From Yponomeuta sedellus (taxonomy: Eukaryota; Arthropoda; Insecta; Lepidoptera; Yponomeutidae): a DNA stretch of 64,000 nt. The translations under genes were made by a program, and so were the position numbers. A model generated the notes under the pieces. It was not told where the DNA came from and did no database searches. It worked only from the letters and a program-made list of their open reading frames with translations. Every line of letters begins with the position of its first letter. Position 1 is the stretch's first letter. Location: assembly GCA_934045075.1 (NCBI GenBank), contig OW203723.1:2992577-3056576 (forward strand), in the 5' to 3' direction. Shown here in pieces: positions 22,157-33,594 of the stretch.

Positions 22157-22350
22157 CCTGGCCAGCTTGATCGGCATGGGCTGCAGCATCGGAGCATTAT
22201 GGCGCGGTACGGCCGCCAGCTCCGGGTTGAGCGCCAAGATGGCGTCGATTTCCACCTCCTTGCCTTTAGTCTCGCCGCGCTCGTACCACTCCACCGTGAC
22301 CGACCTGGTCTCCAGGTTGACGCCGGACACGATGGCTGAGTGCACCCGGC
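22157..22350 (-). CDS. Klp10A: kinesin-13 (Klp10A/KIF2A family), coding exon 2
   Basis: This 194-nt exon continues the N-terminal domain of kinesin-13. The acceptor is TCGAATTCCAG| at 22351-22352 behind a pyrimidine-rich stretch, and the donor is CCAGG|GTAAGC at 22156-22155. It reads (G)RVHSAIVSGVN, then VTVEWYERGETKGKEVE, then ILALNPEL. The block VEWYERGETKGKE is nearly identical to Drosophila Klp10A and close to vertebrate KIF2A, and marks the conserved N-terminal targeting domain. The exon ends in phase 0 after MPIKLAR. It is clearly more GC-rich than the flanking introns, as expected for a constrained exon. The next exon must begin in phase 0 below 22155 and is not identified with certainty. 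The plus-strand ORF over this region is a shadow. Confidence 0.95.
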
Positions 22351-22506
22351 CTGGAATTCGAGAGAAGGGTTTCGGGTTAATGTATGTCTATTTATTAAGA
22401 TGATAAAGATGTCTGGAATTAAAGTCAGTTTAATGCATGAGTTGGTCTTAGAGTAAGAAGTAAACTATTTTAATTAAGAACGAAACTTTAAAAATGAATG
22501 ATATCT

Positions 22507-22683
22507 TCTATAATATAAAAATGAATCGGTGAATGTTTTGGCAAGCGCAAATCTCGATAGCAGCTGAACCGATTTCGCTTATTCTTTTTATAGAATATTC
22601 CTTGAAGTGCGAGGATAGTTCTTACGGAGAGAAAAAAAAATCGACTGTTAGGCGGTACCTACGAAATTCGCTGGGTCAGCTAG
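22507..22683 (+). mobile_element. Helitron-like element N1, copy 2
   Basis: TC start and CTAG end identical in form to the copy at 19-194, about 177 bp. It lies about 150 bp upstream of kinesin exon 2 inside the giant intron, and its 3' end directly abuts a LINE fragment (from about 22691). Confidence 0.8.
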
Positions 22684-22690
22684 TTATTTA

Positions 22691-22850
22691 TGCAAACACG
22701 GCACAGGGGAAGACAAAAAGTATTCGGAACCTGCGTGTCTGCATGCAACGACTGATGAACGTTGATGAAGCGAAGGTGATGTGTCAGGATCGTCTCGGGT
22801 CTCTGCCTACCCCTCTGGGATACAGGCGTGATGTTGTGTTATGTTATTTT
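22691..22850 (+). mobile_element. RTE-like LINE C-terminal remnant
   Basis: Translates in pieces as CMQRLMNVDEAKVMCQDR followed by AYPSG-like codons with a frameshift, then ends CCTCTGGGATACAGGCGTGA with a TATGTTAT tail. Same family as 25143-25360 and 49140-49561. Confidence 0.65.
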
Positions 22851-23013
22851 GTAATTGAAACACTCGGAAAACGCTGATTAAAAAAATAGTCTGTGGTGGA
22901 GAGTTTACAAGGAAAAAAACAGATTAAATAAACTGACTAAGTGCTTCAGAGTACTCGTGTTTTTTATAAAAAAAACCGTTAGTTTATGAAATTTTTTTCT
23001 TCAAATCGGTCTA

Positions 23014-23538
23014 GATCTTGAAATCAACTAGGAGTGATCGTTGCAAAGACGAACCGTTTTATAAGACCGTTTTGTGTTCCGCGACGATAGGACCGTTTTA
23101 CGTTTCATTATAAAGCAGTGCCAGAGACTCTAAAGCAGTGCCAGCGTTCGTTCGTCGCGAGACCAGTCCTTAGATTATTTGACGCGGATATGTCCTTTAG
23201 TGCTATATTAATAGAGCCTAGAACGTAATGAGATCATTGCGACGTCGTCGTCGGCTCCTTGCTCGTTCCGTTCGTTTTGGTCTGTGATACAATAAAGTAA
23301 TCTTTATGTCTATGAGTATACAGTCGAATATCGTGTAAAACAACTTATTTTTTCCGATGTTTCGTGATTTCGTCTCGTTCGCACTCGTTTGACCGTCCTC
23401 TGCGACTTGCTCGTTCGCATACAATGAAACCAGTTGCGAACGAGGACCGTTTCGAGGACCTGTTTTCGTTCCAGAAAAAACGGTTGCGTTTCGTCGTCGA
23501 AAAATCGGACAACGACCCACTCCTAAAATCAACATCTT
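23014..23538. other. CpG-rich block bounded by imperfect inverted repeats
   Basis: Left edge AGATCTTGAAATCAACTAGG then AGTGATCGTTG; right edge CAACGACCCACTCCT then AAAATCAACATCT. These are imperfect inverted repeats of about 30 bp. Inside, GACCGTTTT-type words recur (23048, 23063, 23088, 23441), TAAAGCAGTGCCAG occurs twice near 23111-23145, and an AATAAAG lies at 23290. It could be a non-autonomous DNA transposon or a decayed solo LTR. The overlapping short ORFs are not convincing. Confidence 0.4.
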
Positions 23539-23655
23539 TGTTTAATTGGTGACGTTCATAAAGTGCAACTTGCACCACTATTTTAAATATGTCCAAAAGT
23601 TGCATTTACATGGCCATGTGATATTAGAACACAGTTTCTGCGCAACTTTGAATCG

Positions 23656-24005
23656 ATATCAACCGTTGTATGTCCCCACTGCTGGGGCACGGGTCTCTTC
23701 CTGCATCGCAAGAAGGTTAGGCCATACTCCACCACGGGGCCAAGTCCGGATTGGTGGAGGATTGTAAGACAGTGGCGGGCCTTACTGTCAGAAGTTATGG
23801 AGCCGCCCATAAGGCTTCTGACATGGCTTAACGACTGCCATTACATGACAGCCGGCACCAACGACTTAACGTGTCTTGCGAAGCACGGAAGCGCTCGCAA
23901 AAATGCCACTAGTCGCGGGAGGGTCACCCATCCCGCACCTGACCGCGCCTGTTGTTGCTTAAGTCAAGTGATTGATTCTAATCGCTTGGTTCTGCCAGGC
24001 AACGA
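23656..24005 (-). mobile_element. 5S-derived SINE (F5S), full-length copy 2
   Basis: In minus orientation it starts with a 5S rRNA-like segment (about 23978-23921): CTTAAGCAACAACAGGCGCG, GGTCAG, then GATGGGTGACC. These correspond to the internal promoter region of 5S rRNA, where insects have GTTAAGCAGCATCGGGCGCG, GGTTAG and GATGGGGGACC. A unique body follows (GCTTCGCAAGACACGTTAAG, TGTCATGTAATGGCAGTCG). The 3' end is LINE-like, CCCCAGCAGTGGGGACATAC. Related copies at 1769, 24818, 35812, 45641 and 51687. Confidence 0.75.
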
Positions 24006-24817
24006 GTCCTTGCATAATTTAATTGAATTTGACTTTATGTACTGACATACAAGACACTGACGCGATTGGTACAGCAGAGAAAAACTTAAGGCTTCATTCA
24101 CGCTCGTGTTGGCCAAGCGTCAAATCCTATCATTATCATGATCGCAACGAAATCCGGTGCTATTAGATACAGTATGCATGAGTTAGATTAGATTCCAATT
24201 AGGTTACCGTATATTTAACCGAGTCGTCTGAATTTCACTAACCCCATGTGCAGCAGCTCTAAAGTAACCGAGTAGGACCCACGCATATAAACGTCGATAT
24301 GCTGTCGACTGTACAAGTCTGATTGCCATAGAACGATAGTTGTATTTATAAACGCTATTTATAAAATCCAATGGCAAAACCAAGAGATTTACGGCTATTT
24401 TATGAAGGGGCTTAAATGTAAACAGTTTAAATGAAAAATCGTAACCCCGACTAAAAGGAATCAGACAGAAACAGATAGACACGCAGTATTAATAAACAAC
24501 TTCGATTAATTAGCAATTATCTTTAGAAATCGTGAATTGAAACCACACACTTCATGATAGTAATCTTCCACGCGAAGCAAAAACCTACTGTACTTGCAAT
24601 TTCTCCAAGAAACAAGTGGAAAACAATATAGACGTACGTAATTTTTGTTTATAAAGAACATGTGTCGGTGAGTCATCATAGTTTATTAATACAGCTGTTT
24701 CATCGTAAACTAGACCACCAGATAAAATAGTTTCATAGCTTTCTATACTCAGAGTATCGTCATTTTATAGCCTCCAAAAACTTAAATGTAAGATTAAATG
24801 GTCGAAATAAAATATAA
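24006..24817. other. no feature seen
   Basis: AT-rich intron-like sequence between two opposed F5S copies. Short minus ORF 24204-24482 is unsupported. Confidence 0.4.
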
Positions 24818-25097
24818 TGGGTGAGCGTCCCGTGACTACCGCTAGTGGCATTTTTCTGAGCGCTTCCGTGCTTCGCAAGGCACGTTAAGCCGTTGGTGCC
24901 GGCTGTCATATAGTGGCAGTCGTTAAGCCATGTCAGAGGCCTTATGGGCGGCTTGATAACTTCTGACAGTAAGGCCCGCCACTGTCTTACAATCCTCCAC
25001 CAACCCGGACTTGGCCCCCGTGGTGGAGTATGGCCTAACCTTCTTGCGATGCAGGAAGAGACCCGTGCCCCAGCAGTGGGGACATACAAGGGTTGAT
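24818..25097 (+). mobile_element. 5S-derived SINE (F5S), 5'-truncated copy 3
   Basis: Begins inside the 5S-like head at GGGTGAGCGTCCCGTGACTA and runs through the body to CCCCAGCAGTGGGGACATAC then AAGGGTTGATA. It is opposite in orientation to copy 2, about 0.8 kb away. Confidence 0.75.
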
Positions 25098-25142
25098 AAC
25101 GATAACGTTAATTTTACATACTCTAGAGACTAAATGAGAATG

Positions 25143-25370
25143 TGAGTGGAAGGGCTGGTAAGGAACCTCCCAGACGGACGTACATTGACCAAATAGGGGA
25201 TGTATTAGCAAAGGGGAAGATAACACGTACCCGGAACCGCCGTGCGCGCATGCAACGACTTATGAACGTTGATGAAGCGAAGGTGATCTGTCAGGATCAC
25301 AGCAAGTGGCAGTCCCTGGTCTGTGCCTACCCCTCTGGGATACAGGCGTGAGGTTATGTATGTGTCTAAA
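25143..25370 (+). mobile_element. RTE-like LINE C-terminal fragment
   Basis: One frame reads VSGRAGKEPPRRTYIDQIGD, then AKGKITRTRNRRARMQRLMN, then VICQD and AYPSGIQA followed by a stop. That is the C-terminus of an RTE-type endonuclease/reverse transcriptase polyprotein. The 3' end has GGTTATGTATGTGTC. It is 5'-truncated and not functional. Confidence 0.75.
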
Positions 25371-25613
25371 GACTTAAAATACCGAAATATCGAGTCCTGC
25401 GTGCCCTAGCACCTGCACTCATGAAGACCTAATGATTGCAAGTGATAAAGCAATCAGCGTCGCAAAGTTCTAGTAAAGACTTTGATAAAAATTGTTATGC
25501 CATCGACGCGCTAAGAAGAAAATACATCGAATTTATAAAAATCTCACGTCACAGTGTTATCGAACTACTACGAAAAGGCTTCACCGATTTTTATCACACT
25601 ATCACACTTCACA

Positions 25614-25818
25614 CTAATATTATAAAAGCGAAAGTTTGTGAGTGTGTATGTGTGTTACTTCTTCTCGTCTAAGCGGCTGGAGCTATTTTAATCAAATTTG
25701 GTATGGAGTTAACCGACACCCTGGATTAACACATAAGCTACGTTTTACTGCGGGAAAATATCTTATTCCCATGGGAAAATCGATAAACCGCTGGTAATAC
25801 CGCGGGGCACAGCTATAG
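25614..25818 (+). mobile_element. Helitron-like element N2, copy 3
   Basis: Starts CTAATATTATAAAAGCGAAA and ends GCGGGGCACAGCTATAG. The terminal CTAG has drifted to CTATAG. It contains the shared inner block with CCCATGGGAAAATCGATAAA. About 205 bp, directly followed by a tRNA SINE. Confidence 0.7.
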
Positions 25819-25820
25819 TT

Positions 25821-26015
25821 GACGACCTTTGTGGCGTAGCGGTAGCGCGTCTGCCTACCATGCAAGAGGTCCCGGGTTCGAATCCCGGCTGGGGAAAAAA
25901 AAGCCCAGGTCTTCGATGTTTACATGTTTGTGATGTCGCTGTTTCTGGTTCCCACGACACAGGGTATCCTAGTGTGGGGCCAGAAGCAATGTATGTGCTT
26001 GTATATAAATGTTAT
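25821..26015 (+). mobile_element. SINE family A, full-length copy
   Basis: The tRNA-like head GTGGCGTAGCGGTAGCGCGT with B box GGGTTCGAATCCCGG is followed by an A-rich joint and a body with TTTACATGTTTGTGATGTCG. It ends ACAGGGTATCCTAGTGTGGG plus GTATGTGCTTG and an AT-rich tail. Head boxes are well kept, so pol III transcription is conceivable. The ORF over its head is an artefact. Confidence 0.8.
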
Positions 26016-26039
26016 GTTATAGTTGTGTATAATGAGAAT

Positions 26040-26089
26040 AGGTCGTAGGCTAATTGATATGGCAAAACAACGTTTGCGGGGTCGGCTAG
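26040..26089 (+). mobile_element. Helitron-like 3'-end remnant
   Basis: The stretch ending GCGGGGTCGGCTAGT resembles Helitron 3' termini (CTAG followed by T) but has no recognisable 5' part. A short start-like piece of N2 type lies at 26577-26615 (ACAATATTATAAATGTGAAA). Confidence 0.4.
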
Positions 26090-26099
26090 TAAGATATAA

Positions 26100-27064
26100 G
26101 GTTAAAAGGTTAAATTTATAATGTTAGGTTAACGGTTCAATAGGCAAATAATCAAGTATTAAAAAAAACTCCGATTGAGCCTCTTAAAATTCTGGTGATC
26201 TTCCACCTGAGATCAACGTAACATCTATGCCTGAGACACTGATCTTTTATATTGTATCAGTTAGTCTGATAACAGCATATGAAGGGCACGGCCACACAAA
26301 AAGGACATGGTGGGAGGGCTTGAGACGATTCGTGTTTCCAATTTACTGAAGGGACGAGACAAATCCTACCAAAGCCAGAAAGAGCGTGATTTCTACATAA
26401 TTCGTTGCGTTTTTTCCTCTCCCACGTCCCAAGTTCCTTCTGTGTGCCTCAGGCCTTACCGGCGTAGTAAGGTCGGCGATGTCATGTCTTTTATTGTGTT
26501 TATATCCATTGGTATAGTAACTATACTGTTATGGCACTTTAACAGTCGATTTCATTATTTTGGTGATTTAGGATTACTAACAATATTATAAATGTGAAAG
26601 TTTGTGAAGATGTTTGACAAAGATCTGTAATGAGATCAAACTAAGCAAACCCTGAAAACTATTTATTCAGTATCAATAATAAAATAAAAGCACGCCCAAT
26701 GAACAGACACAATTCTCAATTTTATTTCTCGTCTTGATCGCGTAATTTTTCAAGATCGTGTAAAAAATTAAATTGTCAATTATAACCTTTTGTTTACTAT
26801 CGATACTACCGAGAAAACTGATTGCAGGTTGTGCGTTATTTCATAACACTATGAATTATGTAGGACCATTGCGGGTTTTACAGGACCTAACCTGATTAAA
26901 TAAAACTCGATCCTACATCAATGATAGTTTATTATAGGCCTAACACAACACGCCCCTGTCAGTGGCAGGTCGGTGACCTTCGCCTGTCGCTTTATTTACA
27001 CCGTCGGCGTTAGCCGGTTTTACATTGAACGATAATCGTAACGACACGTTGAAATTATTTCACA
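26100..27064. other. no gene supported
   Basis: Mostly AT-rich. The plus ORF of 94 codons at 26307-26591 has no recognisable domain and ends in a hydrophobic run close to a Helitron-like remnant. Direct word repeats around 26820-26940 are weak. Confidence 0.3.
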
Positions 27065-27238
27065 CTAGCTGACCCAGCGAGCTTCGTACCGCCTAACAGC
27101 CGATTCTTACTTTTTTTATTTTTGTCTTTGTATGAACCATCCTCTTACTTCAAGAAATATTCTAAAAAAAGAATTAGCGAAATGGGTTCAGCTGTTCTCG
27201 AGATTTGCGCTTACCAACATTAATTTTTATATTATAGA
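27065..27238 (-). mobile_element. Helitron-like element N1, copy 3
   Basis: Reverse-orientation copy. It begins on the plus strand with CTAGCTGACCCAGCGAGCTT and ends ATTATAGA, flanked by A and T in the expected positions. About 174 bp, non-coding. Confidence 0.8.
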
Positions 27239-27324
27239 TAATGATCGCACGACGTCTTTATTTTAATGTTTAGGGTTCCGTACCTCAAAAGGAAAGGCGG
27301 AAATGTTCCGTACCTCAAAACGCA

Positions 27325-27400
27325 TGTACCAATGACTTCGTTTTCTAGGTTACGCACATTTGTGAAATAGCAATACCTACCACGCGCTAACTAACTCGCC
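27325..27400 (+). repeat. SINE family C body fragment
   Basis: CATGTACCAATGACTTCGTT then AGCAATACC, matching the body just after the tRNA-like head of family C. Just upstream, at about 27270-27320, GTTCCGTACCTCAAAA is given twice. Confidence 0.45.
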
Positions 27401-27764
27401 AATACCACCAATACGGCGGCATTGGTAACTCCTCTAGCAATATTGTTTACTGTAATTGTATTGTTGTGGATTTCTGTAAAATCAATCAAATAAAAAATAC
27501 AACGAAGCTTTGACCATAGATCATATTAAATGTTTGAATGAAACTACCACAGCCTAGATTCTGAAAATGCTTTATACTAACACTAACTAACACGACAATT
27601 ACACGAAAGCGTCAATTTAATTTCCGCTTCAAATCTACGCGCGCAAACCTTCTAGGTGTCAAATGTATGTAAAAAAACACGTCACGTGACCCAATCGTGC
27701 ATCTGAACATGTTGTACCGTTATGTCGTAACAAAACTGCTTGGGTAATATGATGCCGTTAGCTG

Positions 27765-27860
27765 AGCGTTTTAGATGTCAAAAGTCGCTACTTCCCAGTA
27801 CATTAATTGTCAAATTCTGACATTTTATCGCCACTCGCGTGCGTCGTGCCATCGTACTAC
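27765..27860 (+). repeat. dispersed repeat Q, copy 1
   Basis: CCCAGTACATTAATTGTCAA and ATTCTGACATTTT are matched in reverse complement at 33882-33985 (TTGACAATTAATGTACTGG), along with CGTCGTGCCATCGTACTACC. The two copies define a short family. Type unknown. Confidence 0.55.
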
Positions 27861-29517
27861 CTAGGATGGCCGATGAAATCGTGTCCTTCGTTACGGTTAT
27901 CGTCCAATGTAAAATCGTGCTCCTGGACCTTGGGGTTTATTCTGCACGACTGTACGACATCGGTGGACTAGTATTCATACAACAACGTTCGTACTTTGGT
28001 AAAAAATTAATGAAACGAGCAGTCCGATGATGTCGTATCGTTACAGTCATCGGCCAATGAGAAACCGGCCATTGTCGCTTGGTTGCCCCATTGTTTTGGT
28101 CCTGCTTAATCCGGTGGCTATTTCCAGCTCCGGAATGTCCGTGGCGGTAAATTGTTTACAGAATAGGTCCTTCGGGGTCTTCACTGGCTCGTATAGGGAG
28201 GCTGATCGCGAGAGATTCGAAATTTTAAGCATCTCGATGGTGCATTCTTGGTGTCAGTGAATCTCAGAGTTATTATTTGTTTTCGGGAATTAAAATACAC
28301 GTTTGAAAATAACCGCAAAATATCTGATCAGCAAAGTAGTAACCACTATAAATACTCTGTCAAGAGTATATTGACGAAGTACGAAAAAGGGATAAATAAA
28401 TTGGCAGCAGCACGTTATTAGCAAATAAATTAAATTTGGTCGACGAATAAATTTATTTTGGTAAGCTTAATAATATTTTTTGTAAGCATAACAAATACAT
28501 AGATCAGCACAATAACTAATCTGTAATTGAACCGAACATGGTCGATAAATTAATTAATTAAATTTTAATACAATATTTTTTCTAATAAATTTTCTGCTGA
28601 TATAAATGGATTTCTTTTCTATTTCCGATTTGTTTATTAAATATAGCTGCTCAATTTTGTATTCTCTGCCGACCACCAGTTGCTACTGAAGAAACTCCAT
28701 AGACTTTTATTGCTGAACAAACTATTTTATAACTAACAAAAAGAATATTTTTACTCGAAAGTTTAAATGTTAGTTTTCGTCACTGTGATTCGAAAAAAAT
28801 ATTAACTTAACCTCGTAAGACTTTTATATTTAGGAACATTTCTAATATACAAGTTCATTTTCGAACGCTGATGATATTAAAATTTAGTTATGTTTCTAGT
28901 TTGAGGTATTTTTGACATTTTTCAAGATTTTGAAATGGACAATTAGTTTAACTTGTAACGTTCATCAGGTCGCAGTTTCTGTGCTACTTTAAATAAAACA
29001 TATTGGAATGAATTTATTTGAATTTTGCACATAAACATAAAGAACAAGCCATAACCAATAATTTAGAGTATTTAAATTGGGTACAATATGTTCCAATCGG
29101 AATACCCCAAAGTGCTTCTCATGATCCTACGGATAAGGGCGAGTACCGAATGTCAGGGGCAATACAACTATGCTACTGGCTGTACAACTTTATACAAGCA
29201 AGTATACTAGATTGAACATAGTGTTTCAACATTACCGACAACGCTATATGAATTGGAATCCAAGGCCAAATTTTTGAATGAAAGTTCAGACTGTGCTACG
29301 GTTTACTTTACAATGAAAGTACGAAGTCATTAGAAAATAAATGGTCGGAGAAGCGGCGGTACAAAAGACTTCGTAATTTACCAAAACTCTTCTTTACAAT
29401 GAAGAGCGCATAGAAAAGTGAATGCTTTAGGATGGCTGGATAAGAATAGAAATGTATTTTGGCGTGAAGAGGCGAAAATAAAATACACAGCAGGCTTTTA
29501 GTGTTCTTCTGATATAG
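27861..29517. other. no gene supported
   Basis: 28018-28260 is GC-richer and partly open on both strands (the minus frame reads LSRSASLYEPVKTPKDLF), which could be an old retroelement fragment. The rest is AT-rich with nothing seen. Confidence 0.3.
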
Positions 29518-29570
29518 CCTGGCCCACTGCTGGGCAAAGCCTACCACCCTAGACCACCGCAGACACTCTT
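29518..29570 (-). repeat. LINE 3'-end remnant
   Basis: Minus-strand phrase GGCTTTGCCCAGCAGTGGGC, the shared LINE 3' signature. Confidence 0.5.
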
Positions 29571-29698
29571 GATTGTGTCCGTCGAGATGTCGGTTTCATA
29601 AGACTAACGCTCGCAGTTTATTATTCAATTCGATTTGTTTATTTCAAACTTAGCCCGTACTTAAATTTAAAATTATTTTGTGTTCATAGTGTTAATAG

Positions 29699-29830
29699 GG
29701 CCAGTTTCTGAATTGAGAATTTCGCTAAGTAAATAGTCAACTTTAATGCTGTCTCTACGAATTTCTCAGTAAAGAGATTAACAGAACGTTACTTAAGTAT
29801 TTACTTAGTAACATTCTCAATAGTCTTAGA
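29699..29830. mobile_element. degraded MITE of the GGGCCAG family
   Basis: GGGCCAGTTTCTGAATTGAG and TTTCGCTAAGTAAATAG match the better copy at 44538-44671. The right end has decayed. Confidence 0.6.
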
Positions 29831-29868
29831 ACTATGTTAGTATAATACTTTTATTTTTATATCACAGT

Positions 29869-29928
29869 AAAAGAAGACAATGACAACTCGAGGTACCAAT
29901 GTACCTCGAGATGTCATTGTCTTCTTTT
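29869..29928. repeat. 28-bp inverted repeat, loop CAAT
   Basis: 29869-29896 (AAAAGAAGACAATGACAACT and on to GAGGTAC) pairs with 29901-29928 with one mismatch. Outer similarity continues (TCACAG versus GTCACCC in reverse), suggesting a tiny foldback element. Confidence 0.85.
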
Positions 29929-30117
29929 GGGTGACAGAGTCGATTTCTTAGTTTGTGGGTGAATCGGGTTTACAATGTCGGGTTCAAAATTTGATGTCAA
30001 ATTGTCACAGTAAACAAGTTCCAAACTGTGTGCTCTTGTGGGCTTTTTCAACGATTTTGGTAATTTTCAGATTAAACAGACGATAGACTAGCAAAGGCAA
30101 CTAGGACATAGATTAGA

Positions 30118-31130
30118 TTAGCTTGGCATGAACGATCTGGGCCAAACCAGAGGCGCGAAAAAAACGTTTTTAGGGCTCAATCTCTTCGAGAAAACAAAAA
30201 GAAAATTAACATAGCTCGGTGTCTTTTTTTCTCCAGCCTGAATTATAAGATAACGATGTAGTCGCTCGATAAGAAGGCTAGGGTTTAGTTCGAAAGTGTT
30301 TTGGGCAAGTCTGCGGATAACAGCATCGAGCGTCGCCATGGTTTCGCTCCGCGACCGATCCAACGAAAGTGGAACGAACTGCCGAACAGAAAACTGGCAA
30401 AAAAAAACACCGCTATCATGGCACTCGCGAGGCTGGTATGGTAGTGCTTCTGATCCATATTTTCAGAAATGAGAGACCGGGCTATTTAAAGGAACGTTTT
30501 AAAACAAAATTCTTGGCAGTTTAGCAAAATGCAAGCCCTCCAAATCGAGTAACTGTTCTCGTGTGTGGCCGCAGCACTAATGATTTCCCTAATTATGTAA
30601 GAAAATTAACTAATGTTATGGCATTTAAAGTTATAGATGGCAATCACGGAATCTTATCATATAGATAGCAACTACTGACGAATTAGGGTTAAGAGAGATA
30701 GATGGTCAGAGCGAAATTTTTTTTCCTACTACCTTTTTTTCCACTAGAACTACGGCCTGAAGGCCGTGGCTTACATTTTCCATTGACATTCAGTTTGACA
30801 GATTAGTTCAAAAACGAAGTCGCATAAAAAGATATAACTCTGTCCTTCATCGCCACGAAGCATCTAAGGATGTATTCAACTAACCGTTGGCACTTTCTTC
30901 CCCTTTCAGTCCTTCTCCACTGACGAAGATTGACTGCTAATGTTCCTCTCTTCTTATTGCTAAGTGAGGTGCAGCGGTACAGCACCTCAACTTTTACATC
31001 TACTCAATTATGTTACCAGCGACTTTGCAATAAAAAGCTTCACCGGTCGTCGACTGTACAAAGTTCTTTTTTTTTCATTAGTCATGTCTGTGTCCCTTTA
31101 CATTTTCATTCCTCCTTTTTATCTAACCTA
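30118..31130. other. no gene supported
   Basis: 30118-30560 keeps several CpG and phrases such as CGCTCCGCGACCGATCC, possibly an old retroelement. The minus ORF of 81 codons there has no recognised domain. The rest is AT-rich. Confidence 0.3.
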
Positions 31131-31225
31131 TAAACGTCTCACTGCAGATCACAGGCATCTCAGAGAGGGAGTATGGGCTTAATTACCACGCGAGCCCACC
31201 GCGGATTGGTAATTTCAAGCGCTCT
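31131..31225 (-). repeat. SINE family D, 3' part
   Basis: CCCACCGCGGATTGGTAATT with CACTGCAGATCACAGGC on the left, as in the copy at 10845-11185. Confidence 0.5.
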
Positions 31226-31350
31226 CCACTCCTCCTTGACCTGGCGAACTCTCCCGCGAGCGCTCTCCCACCCGGGCAAATATTTGGTCAGGTCGTCACA
31301 CCATTTTCGCCTCGGCCAGCCACGTCGCCGGAGCAGCTTTTTTGAGAACT
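31226..31350 (-). mobile_element. older LINE C-terminal fragment, left half
   Basis: The minus strand reads LLRRRGWPRRKWCDDLTKYL, typical of the RTE-like C-terminal region (GRP..+W.DDL). It is split by the snap-back SINE insertion and continues at 32758-32895 with the 11-bp duplication at the junction. Confidence 0.55.
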
Positions 31351-31705
31351 AAACCTTGACTATATTCTTTTTAATGCACTAACCCGTGCTAAGGACAATT
31401 TTAAAATAAATAATAAATAATAAATTTTTGTTTATTGCCAGATATAAAAGGAACATAAAAGAAAATTAAAACTAATGTGTACATCTAAATACAACATGGT
31501 AAGGCAACATACACTTTTAGAAAAACACATTTTAAATTGACAGGCTCTGGCAAAAGGTGCCACGCTCAGCGTTGTGCCTCTGAATGTGTGTATAAATACA
31601 CATCATTCAAAAGGCGCTGATTTTCAGCGAGGCCCTTTTATTCTAACTAAACTAGGAAATTAAATATAAAAATAAATAAAGCCTACATGCAAATATTTTA
31701 CTGTT

Positions 31706-31944
<239 letters not shown>

Positions 31945-32067
31945 ACAAATAATATATGCATGTAGTCAATTAAAATACATATTTAATAAATATATTTTTA
32001 TAAAAAATAGTTATTTACGTAGATATTACTAGATAAACACTGTTATTTATTATAAGTTATTATGTTA

Positions 32068-32146
32068 AATAAATAAATAAACAAACAAACAAACAAACAA
32101 ACAAACAAACAAACAATCAATCAAACAAACAAATAAATAAATAAAT
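32068..32146. repeat. (AAAT)n/(AAAC)n/(AATC)n compound microsatellite
   Basis: AAAT units pass into about nine AAAC units, AATC units, then AAAT again. Same LINE 3' UTR. Confidence 0.9.
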
Positions 32147-32757
32147 TTCTTGTTACGGAACGTGTCGTGGTTTGGTACAGGATTGGTCTAATACTGGAAT
32201 TGGTGGACTGAATGAAACTGGATTATAAAAAATTAATAAAAAATAACAAGATGATAGATATGGTGGGTATTTCTTGTCGTGTTTCACTTATCAAGTTCCT
32301 TCATCTTTCTAATTTTCTGCGGCTTTCGGCTATAAATATATTGTGTAGCATTGATTTGTGCTTCCAACAGTATGGCTTTAAGCCTTTGTTTGAATGACAA
32401 TGGAGTTATGTTGTCATGGAGCGGTGGCGGTAAGTCATTCCAAATTTTTGCCGCAGAGAACTTGAAACTGCCTCTGAAGCCAGCTGTCTTATTCTTTGGT
32501 ATTGCCAACTTTTTGCCATTCTTGCTTCTTGTATATTTGGTATGAGACTCTCCAAGCCATTGAAATTTTTCATAAAAACCTATTTACTGTACGTAATACA
32601 CAGAATATTGTAAAGAGGTTCGAAATTTCACTGATGTCGATGAGTCGCCCAATAGCTCAGTTGGAAAGAGCGCTGGCACGGATAGCCAGAGGTCGCGGGT
32701 TCGAATCCCGGCATGGGTGGAATTTTTAGCCTCTAAATAGGTTTTTAAACCTTGACT

Positions 32758-32895
32758 CCCAGAACCAAACCCACTATCAGAGAACGCACCAAAACGGACT
32801 CGCGTAGGCGCACGGTCAGCGCGATAATATTTAGAAACCTCGCCAAATAAAGCGTTTAGAAATTGCAGCGTATAAATGAACATGGAAAGAAGCAA
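32758..32895 (-). mobile_element. older LINE fragment, right half
   Basis: Open minus-strand sequence (KYYRADRAPTRVRFGAF) that becomes contiguous with 31226-31350 once the insertion is removed. Family assignment rests on the left half. Confidence 0.4.
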
Positions 32896-33307
32896 AATTT
32901 AGCTAGATAATACAAGGAGAGAAACAAACAACCCTGGCCTGCCCATACACTGGGGATAGTCATCATTAAAAAAAATTTTTTTTTCAATATTTGTCAACGA
33001 CTAAGGTAAACAGAAACTGTACACACTAATAAAGTCCCCAAGATACAGGCCTAGCCTAGTTTGGGGACTGCCGGTAAATATACAACAATTTTTTGTCATA
33101 CCCTCCACTGTCTATTCATAAGTTATTTCGATGTGTTTTGTCTTCTTGGAAATAACCTATTAAAAATAAATAAACTAAACTTACTTAAAAAAAATCTTAA
33201 GAAAACTATAAATTTGGGGCAAACTAAAGAAACATCGAAAGGAAATAATCCTCTTTTCTCATTGCAAGAAATATTTTATTTGTAAGTAGCCTATTTACGT
33301 TACAATT

Positions 33308-33525
33308 CAGTGCACAGGGTTTCTTTCAGAGACTCTGGGCCTACCACGCTTGTCTACCGCGAATTGGCAATTTCAAGCGCTGAGGTATGTGAAAACATCA
33401 GCACTGAGGTGTCATGCTGTTTTCCTTCACTGTTAACGAGTGGTATATCTCCTATAACTTCACAAATGTACGTAACGTAACTTAGAAAACAAACTCATTG
33501 GTACGTGACGGTATTCGAAACACTG
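33308..33525 (-). repeat. SINE D/C composite remnant
   Basis: The left part (GGCCTACCACGCTTGTCTACC, GCGAATTGGCAATTTCAAGC) matches family D. The right part (TCACTGTTAACGAGTGGTAT, TTGGTACGTGACGGTATTCG) matches the family C body and head. The two families share body sequence, so this may be one lineage. Confidence 0.5.
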
Positions 33526-33555
33526 CTCTTTAAAATATATGTATTACTTTAAGTT

Positions 33556-33594
33556 TATGTTATGGTATAAAAGGGTACTTTATACCATAACATA
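33556..33594. repeat. perfect 16-bp palindrome
   Basis: TATGTTATGGTATAAA at 33556-33571 pairs exactly with 33579-33594 around a 7-base loop. Confidence 0.8.

Noticed and set aside
22143..22403. Plus-strand ORF over kinesin exon 2
   Set aside because: Shadow of the minus-strand exon, which has family-matching sequence and splice sites.
25824..25892. tRNA gene
   Set aside because: Head of SINE family A, followed by the family body and tail; repeated at 8487-8690.
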